A stretch of DNA of 64,000 nt from Treponema sp. (GCA_009780855.1 WQZG01000004.1:20689-84688), one strand, 5' to 3'. Counted from the stretch's first letter, positions 17,003 through 26,689 are shown. The notes: generated by a model from the letters alone, not told the origin. Made by a program: numbers and translations.

Positions 17003-18778
17003 CTACCCAGCTATTTCCATCATGCCGAATTGCGCTGCGTGCAGTTCCGCGTAAAGGCCGCCGCGGGCCATCAGTTCGCTGTGGCTGCCCTGCTGTACTA
17101 TGCCGCGACCGTCTATAACCACTATCTGGTCCGCGTTTCTTATGGTTGACAGGCGGTGGGCTATTACCATGGTGGTGCGGCCCCGTGAGAGTTCCTCAAG
17201 CGCGCGCTGAATCTTGAATTCGGTGGCGGAATCCAGGGCGCTGGTGGCTTCGTCAAGAATCAGGATGGGCGGGTTTTTGAGAAAAATTCTGGCTATGGAA
17301 ATACGCTGCTTTTGGCCGCCGGAAAGTTTTATGCCGCGTTCCCCGACAACAGTATCGTAACCCTGCGGCATTTCCATTATATCTTCATGGATCTCCGCCG
17401 CCATGGCCGCCGCTATTATTTCTTCTTCACTTGCGGCGACCCGGCCGTAAGCGATATTCTCCCGGATGGTTCCCGCAAACAGAAAGACTTCCTGCTGTAC
17501 TATACCGATATTTTTCCGCAGAGAATCCAGGGTAATGTCTTTGATGTCAACTCCGTCAATTGTAATGCTTCCCCTGTGGATGTCGTAGAACCTTGGCAGC
17601 AGGTGGCAGAGCGTTGTTTTGCCGCCGCCGGACGGACCAACCAGGGCCAGGGTGCCTCCCGCCGGGATCGAAAGACTTACACCGCTTAAGACATAGTGAT
17701 CTTTTGCTTCCTCGTCTTCGGTATAGGCGAACGTGACGTTTTTATACTCGACATCACCCCGTATTTTATCAAGGGATCGGGCGCTGGGACTGTCGGCTAT
17801 TTCCGGTTTTATGCGCAGGATTTCAACAAACCGGTTAAATCCGGCTATTCCTGTGCTGAATTGTTCGACAAAGTTCTGCATTCTCCGTATTGGCTGTAAA
17901 AAGGCGGCGACAAAGAGGTTGCAGGCGATAAGATCGGGCAGAGTCATTTTGCTGCCCATTATCAGAAATCCTCCAAGGGCAATAACGAGTACCACCAAAA
18001 AATTCGTCATGAATTCAATTTGGCTCTGGAAATATGCCATTGTTTTATAATAGGCTTTTCTGGCGTTCTTGTAGTTCTCATTGCCCACGCCGAATTTTTT
18101 GATTTCGTGAGGTTCGTTGGTAAAGGCCTTTGCGGTCCGCACACCGGAAACACTGGACTCAAGGTTCGCGATTATTTCGGCAGTTCTTTCCTTGACCCTT
18201 CTGGATGCATTCTGAAGCGACTTCCTGGAAAAAATTGCAACCGCGATCATTATGGGGACAAGGATCATAAGCACAATAGCCATTTCCCACCGGATTGTGG
18301 ATATAAGGAAAAACGAGCCGCCCAGGGTCAGCAGGGAGATAAAGAGATCCTCCGGACCATGGTGGGTAAGTTCGGTTACTTCAAAAAGATCGGTAGTTGC
18401 ACGGCTCATGATTTGTCCGGTGCGGTTATTGTCATAATAAGAAAACGGGAGTTTTTGCAGATGGTTAAAAAGGTCGCTGCGCATGTCGGCTTCGATATAG
18501 GTGCCCATTGCGTGGCCCCAGTAAGTTACAAAAAATGAAAATCCCATTCTAAAAACATAAAGCAGCACCATACAGCCGGCCATGATAAAGAAAAATTTAT
18601 AAAGCTGGCCCGGGAGAAGTTTTTCCATTGTATACTTGGTCATCATGGGAAAAACCAAATCGGTTCCGGAAATCATGGCCGCGCAGAACATGTCGGCCAG
18701 AAAAAGTTTCATATGGGGCCGGTAAAAATGGGCAAAAATCCTGAGCAGGGGTTTGCGGTAATCGTAATTAGATGGCAT
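17003..18778 (-). CDS. ABC exporter, fused permease/ATPase
   Basis: A 591-aa half-transporter of the MsbA/LmrA-like exporter class. The N-terminal half has about six membrane segments; the C-terminal ATPase has Walker A (GPSGGGKTT), the signature LSGGQKQRISIARI, Walker B (ILILDEATSAL) and the switch His (VIAHRLST). It would work as a homodimer, since no partner gene is adjacent. It diverges from a flavodoxin gene with only 37 bp between them. Substrates could be lipid, peptide or drug. Confidence 0.92.
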   Translation of the reverse strand: MPSNYDYRKPLLRIFAHFYRPHMKLFLADMFCAAMISGTDLVFPMMTKYTMEKLLPGQLYKFFFIMAGCMVLLYVFRMGFSFFVTYWGHAMGTYIEADMRSDLFNHLQKLPFSYYDNNRTGQIMSRATTDLFEVTELTHHGPEDLFISLLTLGGSFFLISTIRWEMAIVLMILVPIMIAVAIFSRKSLQNASRRVKERTAEIIANLESSVSGVRTAKAFTNEPHEIKKFGVGNENYKNARKAYYKTMAYFQSQIEFMTNFLVVLVIALGGFLIMGSKMTLPDLIACNLFVAAFLQPIRRMQNFVEQFSTGIAGFNRFVEILRIKPEIADSPSARSLDKIRGDVEYKNVTFAYTEDEEAKDHYVLSGVSLSIPAGGTLALVGPSGGGKTTLCHLLPRFYDIHRGSITIDGVDIKDITLDSLRKNIGIVQQEVFLFAGTIRENIAYGRVAASEEEIIAAAMAAEIHEDIMEMPQGYDTVVGERGIKLSGGQKQRISIARIFLKNPPILILDEATSALDSATEFKIQRALEELSRGRTTMVIAHRLSTIRNADQIVVIDGRGIVQQGSHSELMARGGLYAELHAAQFGMMEIAG

Positions 18779-18815
18779 AATTAATTATAGTTAAATTCCA
18801 TAAAGAGGTGAAGCT

Positions 18816-19292
18816 GTGAAAACACTGATAGCGTATTATTCCGGCGCAGGCAGCACGGCGCGTGTAGCCGGTCTTTTAAAAACCGCGCTTAACGCGGACA
18901 TTTATGAAATAAAAACCCTGGATCCAAAGAAACGCCGGGGCCCGGCAAATTTCTTCTGGGCAATTTCGATATCAATGAAAAAAAAGAAACCGGCGCTTGT
19001 ACCTTTTACATTGGACATAAAAAAATACGATTTGATAATTCTTGGAACTCCTGTCTGGGCCGGAGGTCCGTCTGTCATACTAACCGCTTTTTTGGATCAG
19101 GTAAAAATTACCGGTAAAAAAATCGCCCTGTACTGCTGCCATGCCGGCGGCCCCGGAGAGACCATTAACAGGCTCAAAGCACAACTTGCAGGTAATACGA
19201 TTATTGGTGAAATTGATTTTACCAAAGCGGGAAAAGCCAATCCCGATGAGTTAAAGAAAAAGGCTGAAGATTGGGTCAAAACGCTCCATTAA
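18816..19292 (+). CDS. flavodoxin-like protein
   Basis: A 158-aa FMN protein. The N-terminal phosphate-binding loop is YYSGAGSTARVA, and LGTPVWAGGPS is the second flavin-contact loop. It starts at a GTG supported by AGAGGTG. Flavodoxin-like proteins carry single electrons or reduce quinones. It ends 8 bp from the convergent HAD gene. Confidence 0.85.
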   Translation: MKTLIAYYSGAGSTARVAGLLKTALNADIYEIKTLDPKKRRGPANFFWAISISMKKKKPALVPFTLDIKKYDLIILGTPVWAGGPSVILTAFLDQVKITGKKIALYCCHAGGPGETINRLKAQLAGNTIIGEIDFTKAGKANPDELKKKAEDWVKTLH

Positions 19293-19300
19293 TAAACTTT

Positions 19301-20155
19301 TTATAAAACATATTTTTCCAGCATCCGCGCGGCCCCGCCTTCTCCGCAAGCCGCTGTAACCGCATCGGCTGCGGCCTTTAGCAGGGAACTGGCATTTCCC
19401 ATGGCAACGCCAAGGCCGGCATAACGGATCATGTCCAAATCGTTTGCGCTGTCGCCAAGGGCAATACTGTTTTTTCTTTTAATACCGGCTGCCTTAAGAA
19501 TTATCTTTATCCCTTTTGCTTTACTCTCTCCCTTAATGATGGCCTCGGCATAATCACTAAAGGCGTTAACCTTAAAAAAGTTCCAGAGTATTTCAAATTC
19601 CGCCTTGGTTACCGAACCGTTTACAGTAAGTTTTGTAATATAGTCATCTGCGAATATATTGTTAATGCCGTCCATGTCTTTAATAATTATCGGAGTACGT
19701 ATACTGAAGGAACGCGGCGAAGGACAGATGAGGTAACATTCTTTTTCGCCTTCCAGTACCAATTGTCTGTTGTTCTCCAGATACCAGGAACAAATTTTTT
19801 TTAGCGGTTTTTGCGGCACCCATTTATGGTAAATCGTCCTGTACCCGGTATTGCCGCCTCCGGGCTCCTCCGGGGACCTTAGCAAAACATGGGCGCCGCC
19901 GCCTGCCGCAATTCCCTTCCACACAGGTAAATCAAGAATGCAGGCCGGAATATTGGCAAATGACCTGCCGGTATTGATAAAAAGCAGATGTCCCAAACTG
20001 ACAGCTTTTTGCATGGCCGCCACGTCTTCGCTGTAAGGCCCTCCCCGGCGGTCAATCAGGGTTCCGTCAATATCAAAAAAAATAGCTTTAAGCGATGCGG
20101 ATGCTTTTGGAGCTTTGAACGGAGTTATGGACGAAACATTGGCTAAAAACTTCAT
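19301..20155 (-). CDS. HAD-superfamily phosphatase, Cof type
   Basis: A 284-aa hydrolase with HAD motif I FFDIDGTLIDRRGG (about residue 29), a Thr-bearing motif II (FINTGRS), a cap region, the motif III Lys region (KGESKAKGIKII) and motif IV ALGDSANDLDM. Cof-type enzymes dephosphorylate sugar phosphates, flavin precursors or PLP. The ATG overlaps the mnmA stop by 4 nt, so the unusual 25-residue extension before motif I is probably real. Confidence 0.88.
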   Translation of the reverse strand: MKFLANVSSITPFKAPKASASLKAIFFDIDGTLIDRRGGPYSEDVAAMQKAVSLGHLLFINTGRSFANIPACILDLPVWKGIAAGGGAHVLLRSPEEPGGGNTGYRTIYHKWVPQKPLKKICSWYLENNRQLVLEGEKECYLICPSPRSFSIRTPIIIKDMDGINNIFADDYITKLTVNGSVTKAEFEILWNFFKVNAFSDYAEAIIKGESKAKGIKIILKAAGIKRKNSIALGDSANDLDMIRYAGLGVAMGNASSLLKAAADAVTAACGEGGAARMLEKYVL

Positions 20156-21249
20156 TTTAATGGTTCAGGGTCAGCGCAAATGGTTCCGCCGCCTATAACA
20201 ATATCGCCGTCATACAAAACCGCGGCCTGGCCCGCAGTTACCGCCCTCTGGCCTTCGTCAAAATCCACCCGGATTTTATCGGGGCCGATTTGCTGGGCAA
20301 CCGCAGGTTTTTCCTTCTGCAGATACCTGGTCCTTACCGTACAGCGGACAGGTTTTTCCAGCGAACTGCAGGCAATCAGATTTATGTTATCGGCGTAAAG
20401 GGTTTTGGAAAGGAGCATAGATTCATCCCCAAGCGTAACGGTATTGGCGGCCATGTCTTTTGCGGTAACATAAACCGGTACATTGGCGGCTACTCCAAGA
20501 CCGCGGCGCTGACCCAGGGTATAACGGACTATGCCTTTGTGCCTTCCGATAACCTTACCCTGCGGATCAATAATATCGCCGCCCGGATAATGTCTGCCGG
20601 TATATGTTTCCATAAAAGTCCCGTAATCACCGCCGGGAACAAAACAAATATCCTGGCTGTCCGGTTTTGCGGCGTTGATAAATCCGTGAGCCGCCGCGAT
20701 CTCTCTGACTTTATCTTTGGTCAATGAACCCAGGGGAAAAATTGTATGCTCAAGCTGATCCTGGGTAAGACAGTAAAGAACATAGCTTTGGTCTTTTTTT
20801 TGGTCAGCGGATTTTTTAAGCAAAAAACGGCCGGACGGATCGCGTTCAATACGGGCGTAATGGCCTGTTGCAAGAAATTCACATTCAAGCTGCCGGGCGC
20901 GCAGCAGCAAAAGGCTGAATTTGATATAACGGTTGCAGTCGATACAGGGATTTGGCGTACCGCCCGACTCATAGGTATCAACAAACCGCTTTATAACCTC
21001 ATTGTCAAAAGCTTCGGTAAAATTAAGTGTATAATGCGGAATACCGAGTTTAGCGGCAGCCTGCCAGGCGTCTTTGACATCGGCCAGGGAACAGCAGCCC
21101 CTTACAGCCGCCGCCCTGACGGCTCCGGTTTGTTCTGTTTCATACAGTTTTAAGGTTACGCCGATGCAGTCAAAGCCCTGTTCTTTAATCAGAGCAGCAG
21201 CGACCGAACTGTCCACTCCCCCCGACATAGCGACAACAGCTTTATTCAT
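20152..21249 (-). CDS. mnmA: tRNA 2-thiouridylase MnmA
   Basis: Thiolates U34 of Lys, Glu and Gln tRNAs. The 365-aa product has the PP-loop MSGGVDSSVAA, the first catalytic Cys in GGTPNPCIDCNRYIKF, the second in DSQDICFVPGGDY, and the C-terminal beta-barrel block GQAAVLYDGDIVIGGG. It is full length and lies upstream of the HAD gene with a 4-nt overlap. A long inverted-repeat element lies directly upstream. Confidence 0.96.
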   Translation of the reverse strand: MNKAVVAMSGGVDSSVAAALIKEQGFDCIGVTLKLYETEQTGAVRAAAVRGCCSLADVKDAWQAAAKLGIPHYTLNFTEAFDNEVIKRFVDTYESGGTPNPCIDCNRYIKFSLLLLRARQLECEFLATGHYARIERDPSGRFLLKKSADQKKDQSYVLYCLTQDQLEHTIFPLGSLTKDKVREIAAAHGFINAAKPDSQDICFVPGGDYGTFMETYTGRHYPGGDIIDPQGKVIGRHKGIVRYTLGQRRGLGVAANVPVYVTAKDMAANTVTLGDESMLLSKTLYADNINLIACSSLEKPVRCTVRTRYLQKEKPAVAQQIGPDKIRVDFDEGQRAVTAGQAAVLYDGDIVIGGGTICADPEPLK

Positions 21250-21278
21250 AAAAATTTCTCATGGAAGAATCTCTCACA

Positions 21279-21388
21279 GAGCTCACAAAGATCACAGAGA
21301 AACACAGAGTAATAAAGAAAAAATAAAAAGAATTAATTATTATCTTTCTTACTCCGTGTCCTTCGTGAGCTCGCGAACCGAAGGTTCG
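21279..21388. repeat. interspersed inverted-repeat element (CACAGAG-type)
   Basis: GAGCTCACAAAG (21279-21290) and ACACAGAGTAA (21302-21312) pair with TTACTCCGTGT (21349-21359) and CTTCGTGAGCTC (21361-21372), with about one mismatch in each arm. A second small hairpin CGAACC-GAA-GGTTCG (21374-21388) follows. The arms are built from CACAGAG-like units. It fills the gap between mnmA and the HD gene; the overlapping 108-aa plus-strand ORF is an artefact. Confidence 0.65.
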
Positions 21389-21414
21389 ATGCCTTTGTGA
21401 GATAAAAATTCGGA

Positions 21415-22008
21415 TCAAATTTTTTCCATGGCGGTTTTTATTTCTGCTTCGCAGGAACGCATGGCCATTATTGTCTGGCCGATTAATTTATCCAGGTCCC
21501 AGCCGAGTTCGGCCGCGCCTTTTTCTATTACTTCGCGGTTGCAGCCGGCCGCGAAATTCAGTGTTTTAAATTTCTTCATTACAGATTTTACTTCCATATC
21601 CATTACGCTTTTGGACGGACGGATTATCGCTGCCGCCCAGACAAGGCCGGTTAATTCGTCCGCGGCGTAAAGTAGTTTTTCCATTTCGTGTTCGGGCTTA
21701 TCGGTTACGGCTGTGAGCCCGTAGCCGTGGCAGCAGACCGCGTGTATAAAAGCCTTATCCGCGCCGGCAGCGGCCAGCAGTTCCGCTGCCTTGACGCAAT
21801 GCTCGGCAGGGAATTTCTCAAAGTCGATGTCGTGGAGGAGGCCGACGTTGCCCCAGAACTCCGCGTCTTCTGCATAACCTAACTCATTGGCATACCATTT
21901 CATTACGCCTTCAACCGTAAGGGCGTGCTGAATGTGGAAAGGATCGCTGTTGTACTGCCGCAAAAGTTTCCAGGCTTCTTCCCTGGTAAAACATGATTTT
22001 ATTGCCAT
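21415..22008 (-). CDS. HD-domain hydrolase
   Basis: A 197-aa metal-dependent phosphohydrolase-like protein. The HD pair is in GLLHDIDFEKFP with an upstream His (DPFHIQHALTVEGVM) and a later His/Asp cluster (HAVCCHGYGLT; LYAADELTGLV). Families like this hydrolyse nucleotides or serve as signalling phosphatases. It lies 10 nt after metY in the same direction. Confidence 0.85.
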   Translation of the reverse strand: MAIKSCFTREEAWKLLRQYNSDPFHIQHALTVEGVMKWYANELGYAEDAEFWGNVGLLHDIDFEKFPAEHCVKAAELLAAAGADKAFIHAVCCHGYGLTAVTDKPEHEMEKLLYAADELTGLVWAAAIIRPSKSVMDMEVKSVMKKFKTLNFAAGCNREVIEKGAAELGWDLDKLIGQTIMAMRSCEAEIKTAMEKI

Positions 22009-22018
22009 TCAGGATACC

Positions 22019-23311
22019 TCAGTTTTTTAGGGCAGAATCCAGGTCTTCAAGAATATCATCTATGTGCTCGATGCCTATCGAAAGCCTTAATGTATTGGGT
22101 TTGATTCCGCCGGCTTCAAGTTCCTCCGGGCTCATCTGCGAATGGGTTGTTGAAGCCGGATGAATTACCAGGGATTTAACGTCAGCGACATTTGCCAAAT
22201 GAGAGAAGAGACGGAGACTTTCGGTAACTTTTTTTGCCTTTTCAATACCGCCCTTTACTTCAATGGTAAAGATCGAACCTGCGCCATGCGGAAAATATTT
22301 CTTGTATAACTGATGATCCCTGTGTTCGGGGAGGGATGGATGATTAACTTTTTCCACCCCGTGATGCGATTTAAGGAATTGGACAACCTTGAGCGCGTTG
22401 GAAACATGGCGCTCCACCCGCAGCGAAAGGGTTTCCAGCCCCTGGATAAAGAGATATGCATTAAAGGGCGAAAGCGCGGGGCCGGTATCCCGCAGCAGGC
22501 CGCGCGCCTTTTCGATGTAGGCCAGGGGACCGGCTACTTTTAAATAGCTGGTTCCGTGCAGGGACGGGTTTTCGGCGCTGATACCGGGAAACTTGCCGCC
22601 GGCAGACCAGTCGAATTTACCGCCGTCAACAATGACTCCGCCGATGGAGCCGCCATGGCCGCCTATAAATTTTGTGGCCGAGTGAATGACTATATCAACA
22701 CCGTGCTCAATTGGCCGCAGGCAATAAGGGGTCGCGAAGGTACTGTCAATCAATACCGGAACGCCGGCGTCATGCGCGATTTTAACTACTGCGTCAATAT
22801 CAATTATAGTGGAATTCGGATTACCAAGCGCTTCGATAAAAACAGCTTTGGTATTGGGCCGCAAAGCATCGGCGAAATTTTGCGGCCTGCTGCCGTCAAT
22901 AAAACTGGTTTCCACTCCCCTATCTTTTAAGGTATGGGCAAATAAATTATAGGTGCCGCCGTAAATCTGGTTATCCGAGACTATATGATCGCCGCAGCGT
23001 ATTATGTTCTGAATCGCGATTGCCGTAGCGGCTTGCCCGGAAGCAAGGGCAAGGGCGCCCATCCCGCCTTCCAGGGAGGAAATGCGTTTCTCAAAAACAT
23101 CGCAGGTAGGGTTATTGATCCTGGTGTAGGTAAAACCAGGTTCGCTGAGCGAGAATCTCGCGGCAGCCACCTCCGAACTGGGGAACACAAAAGAGGTTGT
23201 CTGGTAAATTGGTACGGACCGGGCGCCGGTGGCCGGATCCGGATTTTCCTGACCGACATGGATCTGCCGGGTTTCAAACTTCCATTTTTTCGAATTAACA
23301 ACAACTGCCAT
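22019..23311 (-). CDS. metY: O-acetylhomoserine sulfhydrylase (homocysteine synthase)
   Basis: A PLP enzyme of the Cys/Met-metabolism family making homocysteine from O-acetylhomoserine and sulfide. The 430-aa length is that of MetY rather than the roughly 380-400 aa of MetB/MetC. Markers are RQIHVGQENPDPATGARSVP, YTRINNPTCDVFEKR and the PLP-Lys in HSATKFIGGHG. It has a GGAG ribosome site. The 89-bp upstream gap was checked by eye for a SAM riboswitch and none was seen. Confidence 0.94.
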   Translation of the reverse strand: MAVVVNSKKWKFETRQIHVGQENPDPATGARSVPIYQTTSFVFPSSEVAAARFSLSEPGFTYTRINNPTCDVFEKRISSLEGGMGALALASGQAATAIAIQNIIRCGDHIVSDNQIYGGTYNLFAHTLKDRGVETSFIDGSRPQNFADALRPNTKAVFIEALGNPNSTIIDIDAVVKIAHDAGVPVLIDSTFATPYCLRPIEHGVDIVIHSATKFIGGHGGSIGGVIVDGGKFDWSAGGKFPGISAENPSLHGTSYLKVAGPLAYIEKARGLLRDTGPALSPFNAYLFIQGLETLSLRVERHVSNALKVVQFLKSHHGVEKVNHPSLPEHRDHQLYKKYFPHGAGSIFTIEVKGGIEKAKKVTESLRLFSHLANVADVKSLVIHPASTTHSQMSPEELEAGGIKPNTLRLSIGIEHIDDILEDLDSALKN

Positions 23312-23366
23312 TTAATAATTCTCCGTTAAAAAATAATAAACTTGATAAAAATAATAATACTTTATT

Positions 23367-23394
23367 TTTACAGTATGAAATAGTATGGTATGAT
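23367..23394 (+). promoter_or_regulatory. promoter placing transcription start on the glycosyltransferase ATG
   Basis: TTTACA (23367-23372), 16 bp and TATGAT (23389-23394). The ATG is 6 nt after the -10 box and no ribosome site precedes it, so the mRNA would be leaderless. Confidence 0.5.
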
Positions 23395-23400
23395 TAATTT

Positions 23401-24567
23401 ATGGAACCGTTATTGTGGCAAATATATAATATCTTCCGCTTTGGGTTTTTTATTATATTTACAGGACTGCATGCGTTTCTTATGCTGGGCCTTTTCCTGG
23501 AATGGCGTCGGGATAAAAAGGCATGCAATGGCGGCCAGACAGGGGAGCCGCTGGTTTCTGTTATTATTCCCATTCATAACGAAATGCAGCGCATGGACGG
23601 ATTGCTTGAGAGTCTGGGGCAGCAGGAATATAAAAATACCGAAATAATTTTTATCAATGACAGATCAACTGACGGCAGCGCGGCAGCGCTGGATAAATTC
23701 ATCATGGAAAACAATACCGCAGACGGAAAATCCGGCAGGAAGATGACAATGCATCTGCTGACACTTACGGAGAACCCCGGACCAAACCGCAAACAATACG
23801 CTCTTGCCAGAGGCATCGAAATGTCGGCTGGGGAATTTGTCCTGTTTACGGACGCGGACTGCGTTGTGCCGCCGCGCTGGATTTCGTCCATGGTAAAACG
23901 TATGTCAGATCCAGAGACCGGCGCGGTTCTTGGGCCGGTGCTTAAGATTAGCGGCGGCAAGGGATTTTTCCATCTATACCAGTGTTTTGAACACGCTGTG
24001 CGTTATATGTATCTTGCGGCTTCCACAGGAATAGGGGCCGCCGGCGGAGGATTCGGCAACAACCTGATCATCAGCCGCACGAGTCTGGATGCAATCGGAG
24101 GATACGGCAGCGTACCGCCGTCCCAGACAGAAGACGCGGCATTAATATCAAAAATACGCTCCGGTTCGCGTTATAAAATACGCTGTGGCATCAAACCGGA
24201 CATTCATGTCATGACCCGGGGCGAAAAAGACTGGAAGACTCTTATCATCCAGACACTGCGCTGGAACAACGGAGGGTTGTTCAGCCCGGATCTTAACACA
24301 CGCTTAAACTTTGGTTTTTTAATGATCACCATTTCCATGGGAATAATCGCAATTCCAATACTGCCGTTTGTTCCGTCGCTGTGGCCCCTGTCAGCGGCTG
24401 TTTTGATTTCCATGACAGCCAACACAATCGCGACTCTTGGCCTTTTTGGCGTATCCCTTCCAAAAAAGGGAGCGGCCTATATTTTACAATGCGTGTTTAC
24501 GCCAATGTTCATGACTTTTCTTACAATACTTGGCCTGTGCGGAGTCAAACCCAAATGGAGGGAATAA
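23401..24567 (+). CDS. membrane-bound family 2 glycosyltransferase
   Basis: A 388-aa processive-type GT2 enzyme. An N-terminal membrane helix (about 10-30) is followed by the GT-A domain with VSVIIPIHNE, the metal-binding DADC (about residue 154), a TED motif (SQTEDAAL) and the product-binding LRWNNGG variant of QxxRW, then three to four C-terminal membrane helices. It probably builds a surface or envelope glycan or glycolipid. It is a lone gene converging with ilvE. Confidence 0.9.
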   Translation: MEPLLWQIYNIFRFGFFIIFTGLHAFLMLGLFLEWRRDKKACNGGQTGEPLVSVIIPIHNEMQRMDGLLESLGQQEYKNTEIIFINDRSTDGSAAALDKFIMENNTADGKSGRKMTMHLLTLTENPGPNRKQYALARGIEMSAGEFVLFTDADCVVPPRWISSMVKRMSDPETGAVLGPVLKISGGKGFFHLYQCFEHAVRYMYLAASTGIGAAGGGFGNNLIISRTSLDAIGGYGSVPPSQTEDAALISKIRSGSRYKIRCGIKPDIHVMTRGEKDWKTLIIQTLRWNNGGLFSPDLNTRLNFGFLMITISMGIIAIPILPFVPSLWPLSAAVLISMTANTIATLGLFGVSLPKKGAAYILQCVFTPMFMTFLTILGLCGVKPKWRE

Positions 24568-24569
24568 AG

Positions 24570-24597
24570 GGTATCAATACCGCAGGGCAAGCCCTGC
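24570..24597. terminator. paired hairpins between convergent genes
   Basis: GGTAT-CA-ATACC (24570-24581) is followed directly by GCAGGGC-AA-GCCCTGC (24582-24597). They lie between the convergent glycosyltransferase and ilvE genes and could end transcription in both directions, though no T-run follows. Confidence 0.4.
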
Positions 24598-24608
24598 ACC
24601 CGGCGCTT

Positions 24609-25703
24609 TCAGTTTACCGCGGCCATCCAGCCTTTGCTGTCCGGGAGTTTCCCGTACTGAATCCCCTTGAGTATGTCCCGGATTTCTGCGGTAAGGTCAC
24701 CGGTTTTACCATGGTTAAATTCAGATTTTTTTCCCTTGTGGGTAATGCTGGTAATGGGTGTTGCGCCGGCTGCCGTGCCGCTGACAAAACATTCTTTTGA
24801 TTGGGACTGGGCTTCTTCTATGGAAATTTTGCGTTCGCTGACATTGATTTTTTTATCACGGGCCAGCTCAATTATGCTGGAACGAGTAATACCGGGCAGT
24901 ATTGTATCTCCCAGAGCGGGGGTCACCAATTCACCGGATTTTAAATAAAAGAATATATTGCACGAAGATCCTTCTTCGACAAAATTATGATGTTCAGCAT
25001 CCAGGAAAATGCATTCCATAAACCCGGCTTTTAGGGCTTCGTGTTTGGCCATCGCGGCAATGGTATAATTGGAAGCCGCTTTTATCCAGCCCGTGCCATG
25101 CGGAGTCGCGCGGACGCGATCCGTTGTAACCGCGTCAGAACTTCCTCCGGAAAAATATGAACTGACAGTTGTACCTACGATAATCACCCAGGGTTCCCTG
25201 GAAATATTAACGCCAATCCCGCCTTCCGCATTTGTAAAGGGCCGGATATAAACGGAATCAGCGTTCATGTACGAATCTTTTTCCCATTCATTCTGATACT
25301 TGGGGCAGAAACCAAGGCCTTCGTTGCGTTTGATAATTTCTATGCAGGCTTTGACAAATTTATCCTCGGGAAAAGGCGGCATATAGAGGCCTTCCATCGA
25401 ACGGTAAAACCGGGCGGCGTTCCTGTCCGGCCTAAAGATCGCATAGCCTCCGTCCTTTTGGGGAAAAGCTTTGAGTCCTTCAAAGCATCCCAGTCCGTAC
25501 TGGGTCGTATAATTTACCAGCGGCATGTCCGGATAAAAATTTCTTGAATCAACAAGGGCGTTCCTGTCAGCCTCGCTCATTTTTGCTTCTTCCTGCGGCT
25601 TTCTGTGGGTCTTTACAATATATTCCTCATTCCAGCCGGTCTTCTCAAATTTAGCCCTGTACGCGACAGGATAACTGCTCAGTGCAAATGCCATATCCAA
25701 CAT
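24609..25703 (-). CDS. ilvE: branched-chain amino-acid aminotransferase
   Basis: A class IV PLP aminotransferase of 364 aa, the longer BCAT form. Recognisable blocks are YTTQYGLGCFEGLKAF, FRPDRNAARF, YIRPFTNAEGGIGV and EEGSSCNIFFYLKSGELVTP. The PLP Lys lies in the GTGWIKAASNYT segment. It makes or degrades Leu, Ile and Val. It is monocistronic, converging with the glycosyltransferase gene and diverging from the YitT gene. Confidence 0.93.
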   Translation of the reverse strand: MLDMAFALSSYPVAYRAKFEKTGWNEEYIVKTHRKPQEEAKMSEADRNALVDSRNFYPDMPLVNYTTQYGLGCFEGLKAFPQKDGGYAIFRPDRNAARFYRSMEGLYMPPFPEDKFVKACIEIIKRNEGLGFCPKYQNEWEKDSYMNADSVYIRPFTNAEGGIGVNISREPWVIIVGTTVSSYFSGGSSDAVTTDRVRATPHGTGWIKAASNYTIAAMAKHEALKAGFMECIFLDAEHHNFVEEGSSCNIFFYLKSGELVTPALGDTILPGITRSSIIELARDKKINVSERKISIEEAQSQSKECFVSGTAAGATPITSITHKGKKSEFNHGKTGDLTAEIRDILKGIQYGKLPDSKGWMAAVN

Positions 25704-25795
25704 TCTCCTATTTAAAAACTACTGATAATACTAGTAACGATAATGTTTTATTGCAAGGGCTTTTTCGCGGATTAAGTGTGTTATATAATGAATAT

Positions 25796-26689
25796 ATGCC
25801 AAAAAGTCATCCTGTCCTTATAACCGTAAAACGCCTTGTCCTGGTATTGGCAGGCGCGGTTTTAATGGCCCTCAATATCAATACCTTTGTCAGCCAGGGC
25901 AACCTTATTCCGGGAGGCTTTACGGGGCTGGCCCTTCTTATCCAGAAGATATGCCTGCAATACGGTTCGTTACATGTTCCCTTCAGCATTCTGCTCTTTA
26001 TTCTGAATTCCGTTCCAGCTGTAATTTGTTTTAAATTTGTAGGTAAAAAATTTACGGCCTACTCCTGCCTTATGATTCTGGTCTGCGGCCTTCTTACCGA
26101 CTGGATGCCCCAGGCAAAGATCACCGTACTCATTATTAACGCCATCAGATTACAGGATACTTTGCTCTCGGCTGTCTTCGGCGGAATCTTAAACGCGGTC
26201 GCGACTGCGCTGTGTCTTTACGCGGACGCCAGCGGCGGAGGCACAGATTTTATAGCGATAATAATTTCGGAGAAATACCGGATGGATTCCTGGAACCAGA
26301 TTTTCGCGGGCAACTGCATAATTCTGGCTGTTGCTGCTTTTTTATTTTCCCTGGACAGGGCGCTGTATTCGATAATTTTTCAGTATGTCACAACCGTATC
26401 CATATCTGTTTTATATAAAGGTTACCAGCAAAAAACCCTGTTTGTAATTACCGACAAACCCGATGAAATTTCGGCGTTAATCTACAGGATGACAAACCAC
26501 GGAGCCACAACTTTTGAAGGCCTGGGAAAATATGAAAACGCGAAAAGGGTGATGCTTTACTCAGTTGTGGCCGCCAACGAGGTTGATCATCTTATCAAGG
26601 GCATAAAAGAAATCGACTACGCGGCATTTATCAACATAATAAAAACTGAACAGCTTAACGGGCGTTTTTACATCAGGCCAAAAGACTGA
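25796..26689 (+). CDS. YitT/DUF161-family membrane protein
   Basis: A 297-aa protein with five to six membrane helices followed by a C-terminal DUF2179-type cytoplasmic domain (RMTNHGATTFEGLGKYE...). The family is widespread and its role is unsettled, with transport suspected. The ORF track extends 38 codons upstream, but those codons lack membrane character and run through TATAAT at 25784-25789. The ATG before PKSHPV is therefore the chosen start. It overlaps the convergent radical SAM gene by 17 nt. Confidence 0.85.
   Translation: MPKSHPVLITVKRLVLVLAGAVLMALNINTFVSQGNLIPGGFTGLALLIQKICLQYGSLHVPFSILLFILNSVPAVICFKFVGKKFTAYSCLMILVCGLLTDWMPQAKITVLIINAIRLQDTLLSAVFGGILNAVATALCLYADASGGGTDFIAIIISEKYRMDSWNQIFAGNCIILAVAAFLFSLDRALYSIIFQYVTTVSISVLYKGYQQKTLFVITDKPDEISALIYRMTNHGATTFEGLGKYENAKRVMLYSVVAANEVDHLIKGIKEIDYAAFINIIKTEQLNGRFYIRPKD

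Noticed and set aside
21074-21400. 108-aa plus-strand ORF
   Set aside because: Antisense of the mnmA start plus the CACAGAG inverted repeat; not a gene.
23312-23400. SAM or other riboswitch upstream of metY
   Set aside because: The gap is only 89 bp, AT-rich and lacks paired helices; only promoter-like elements are seen.
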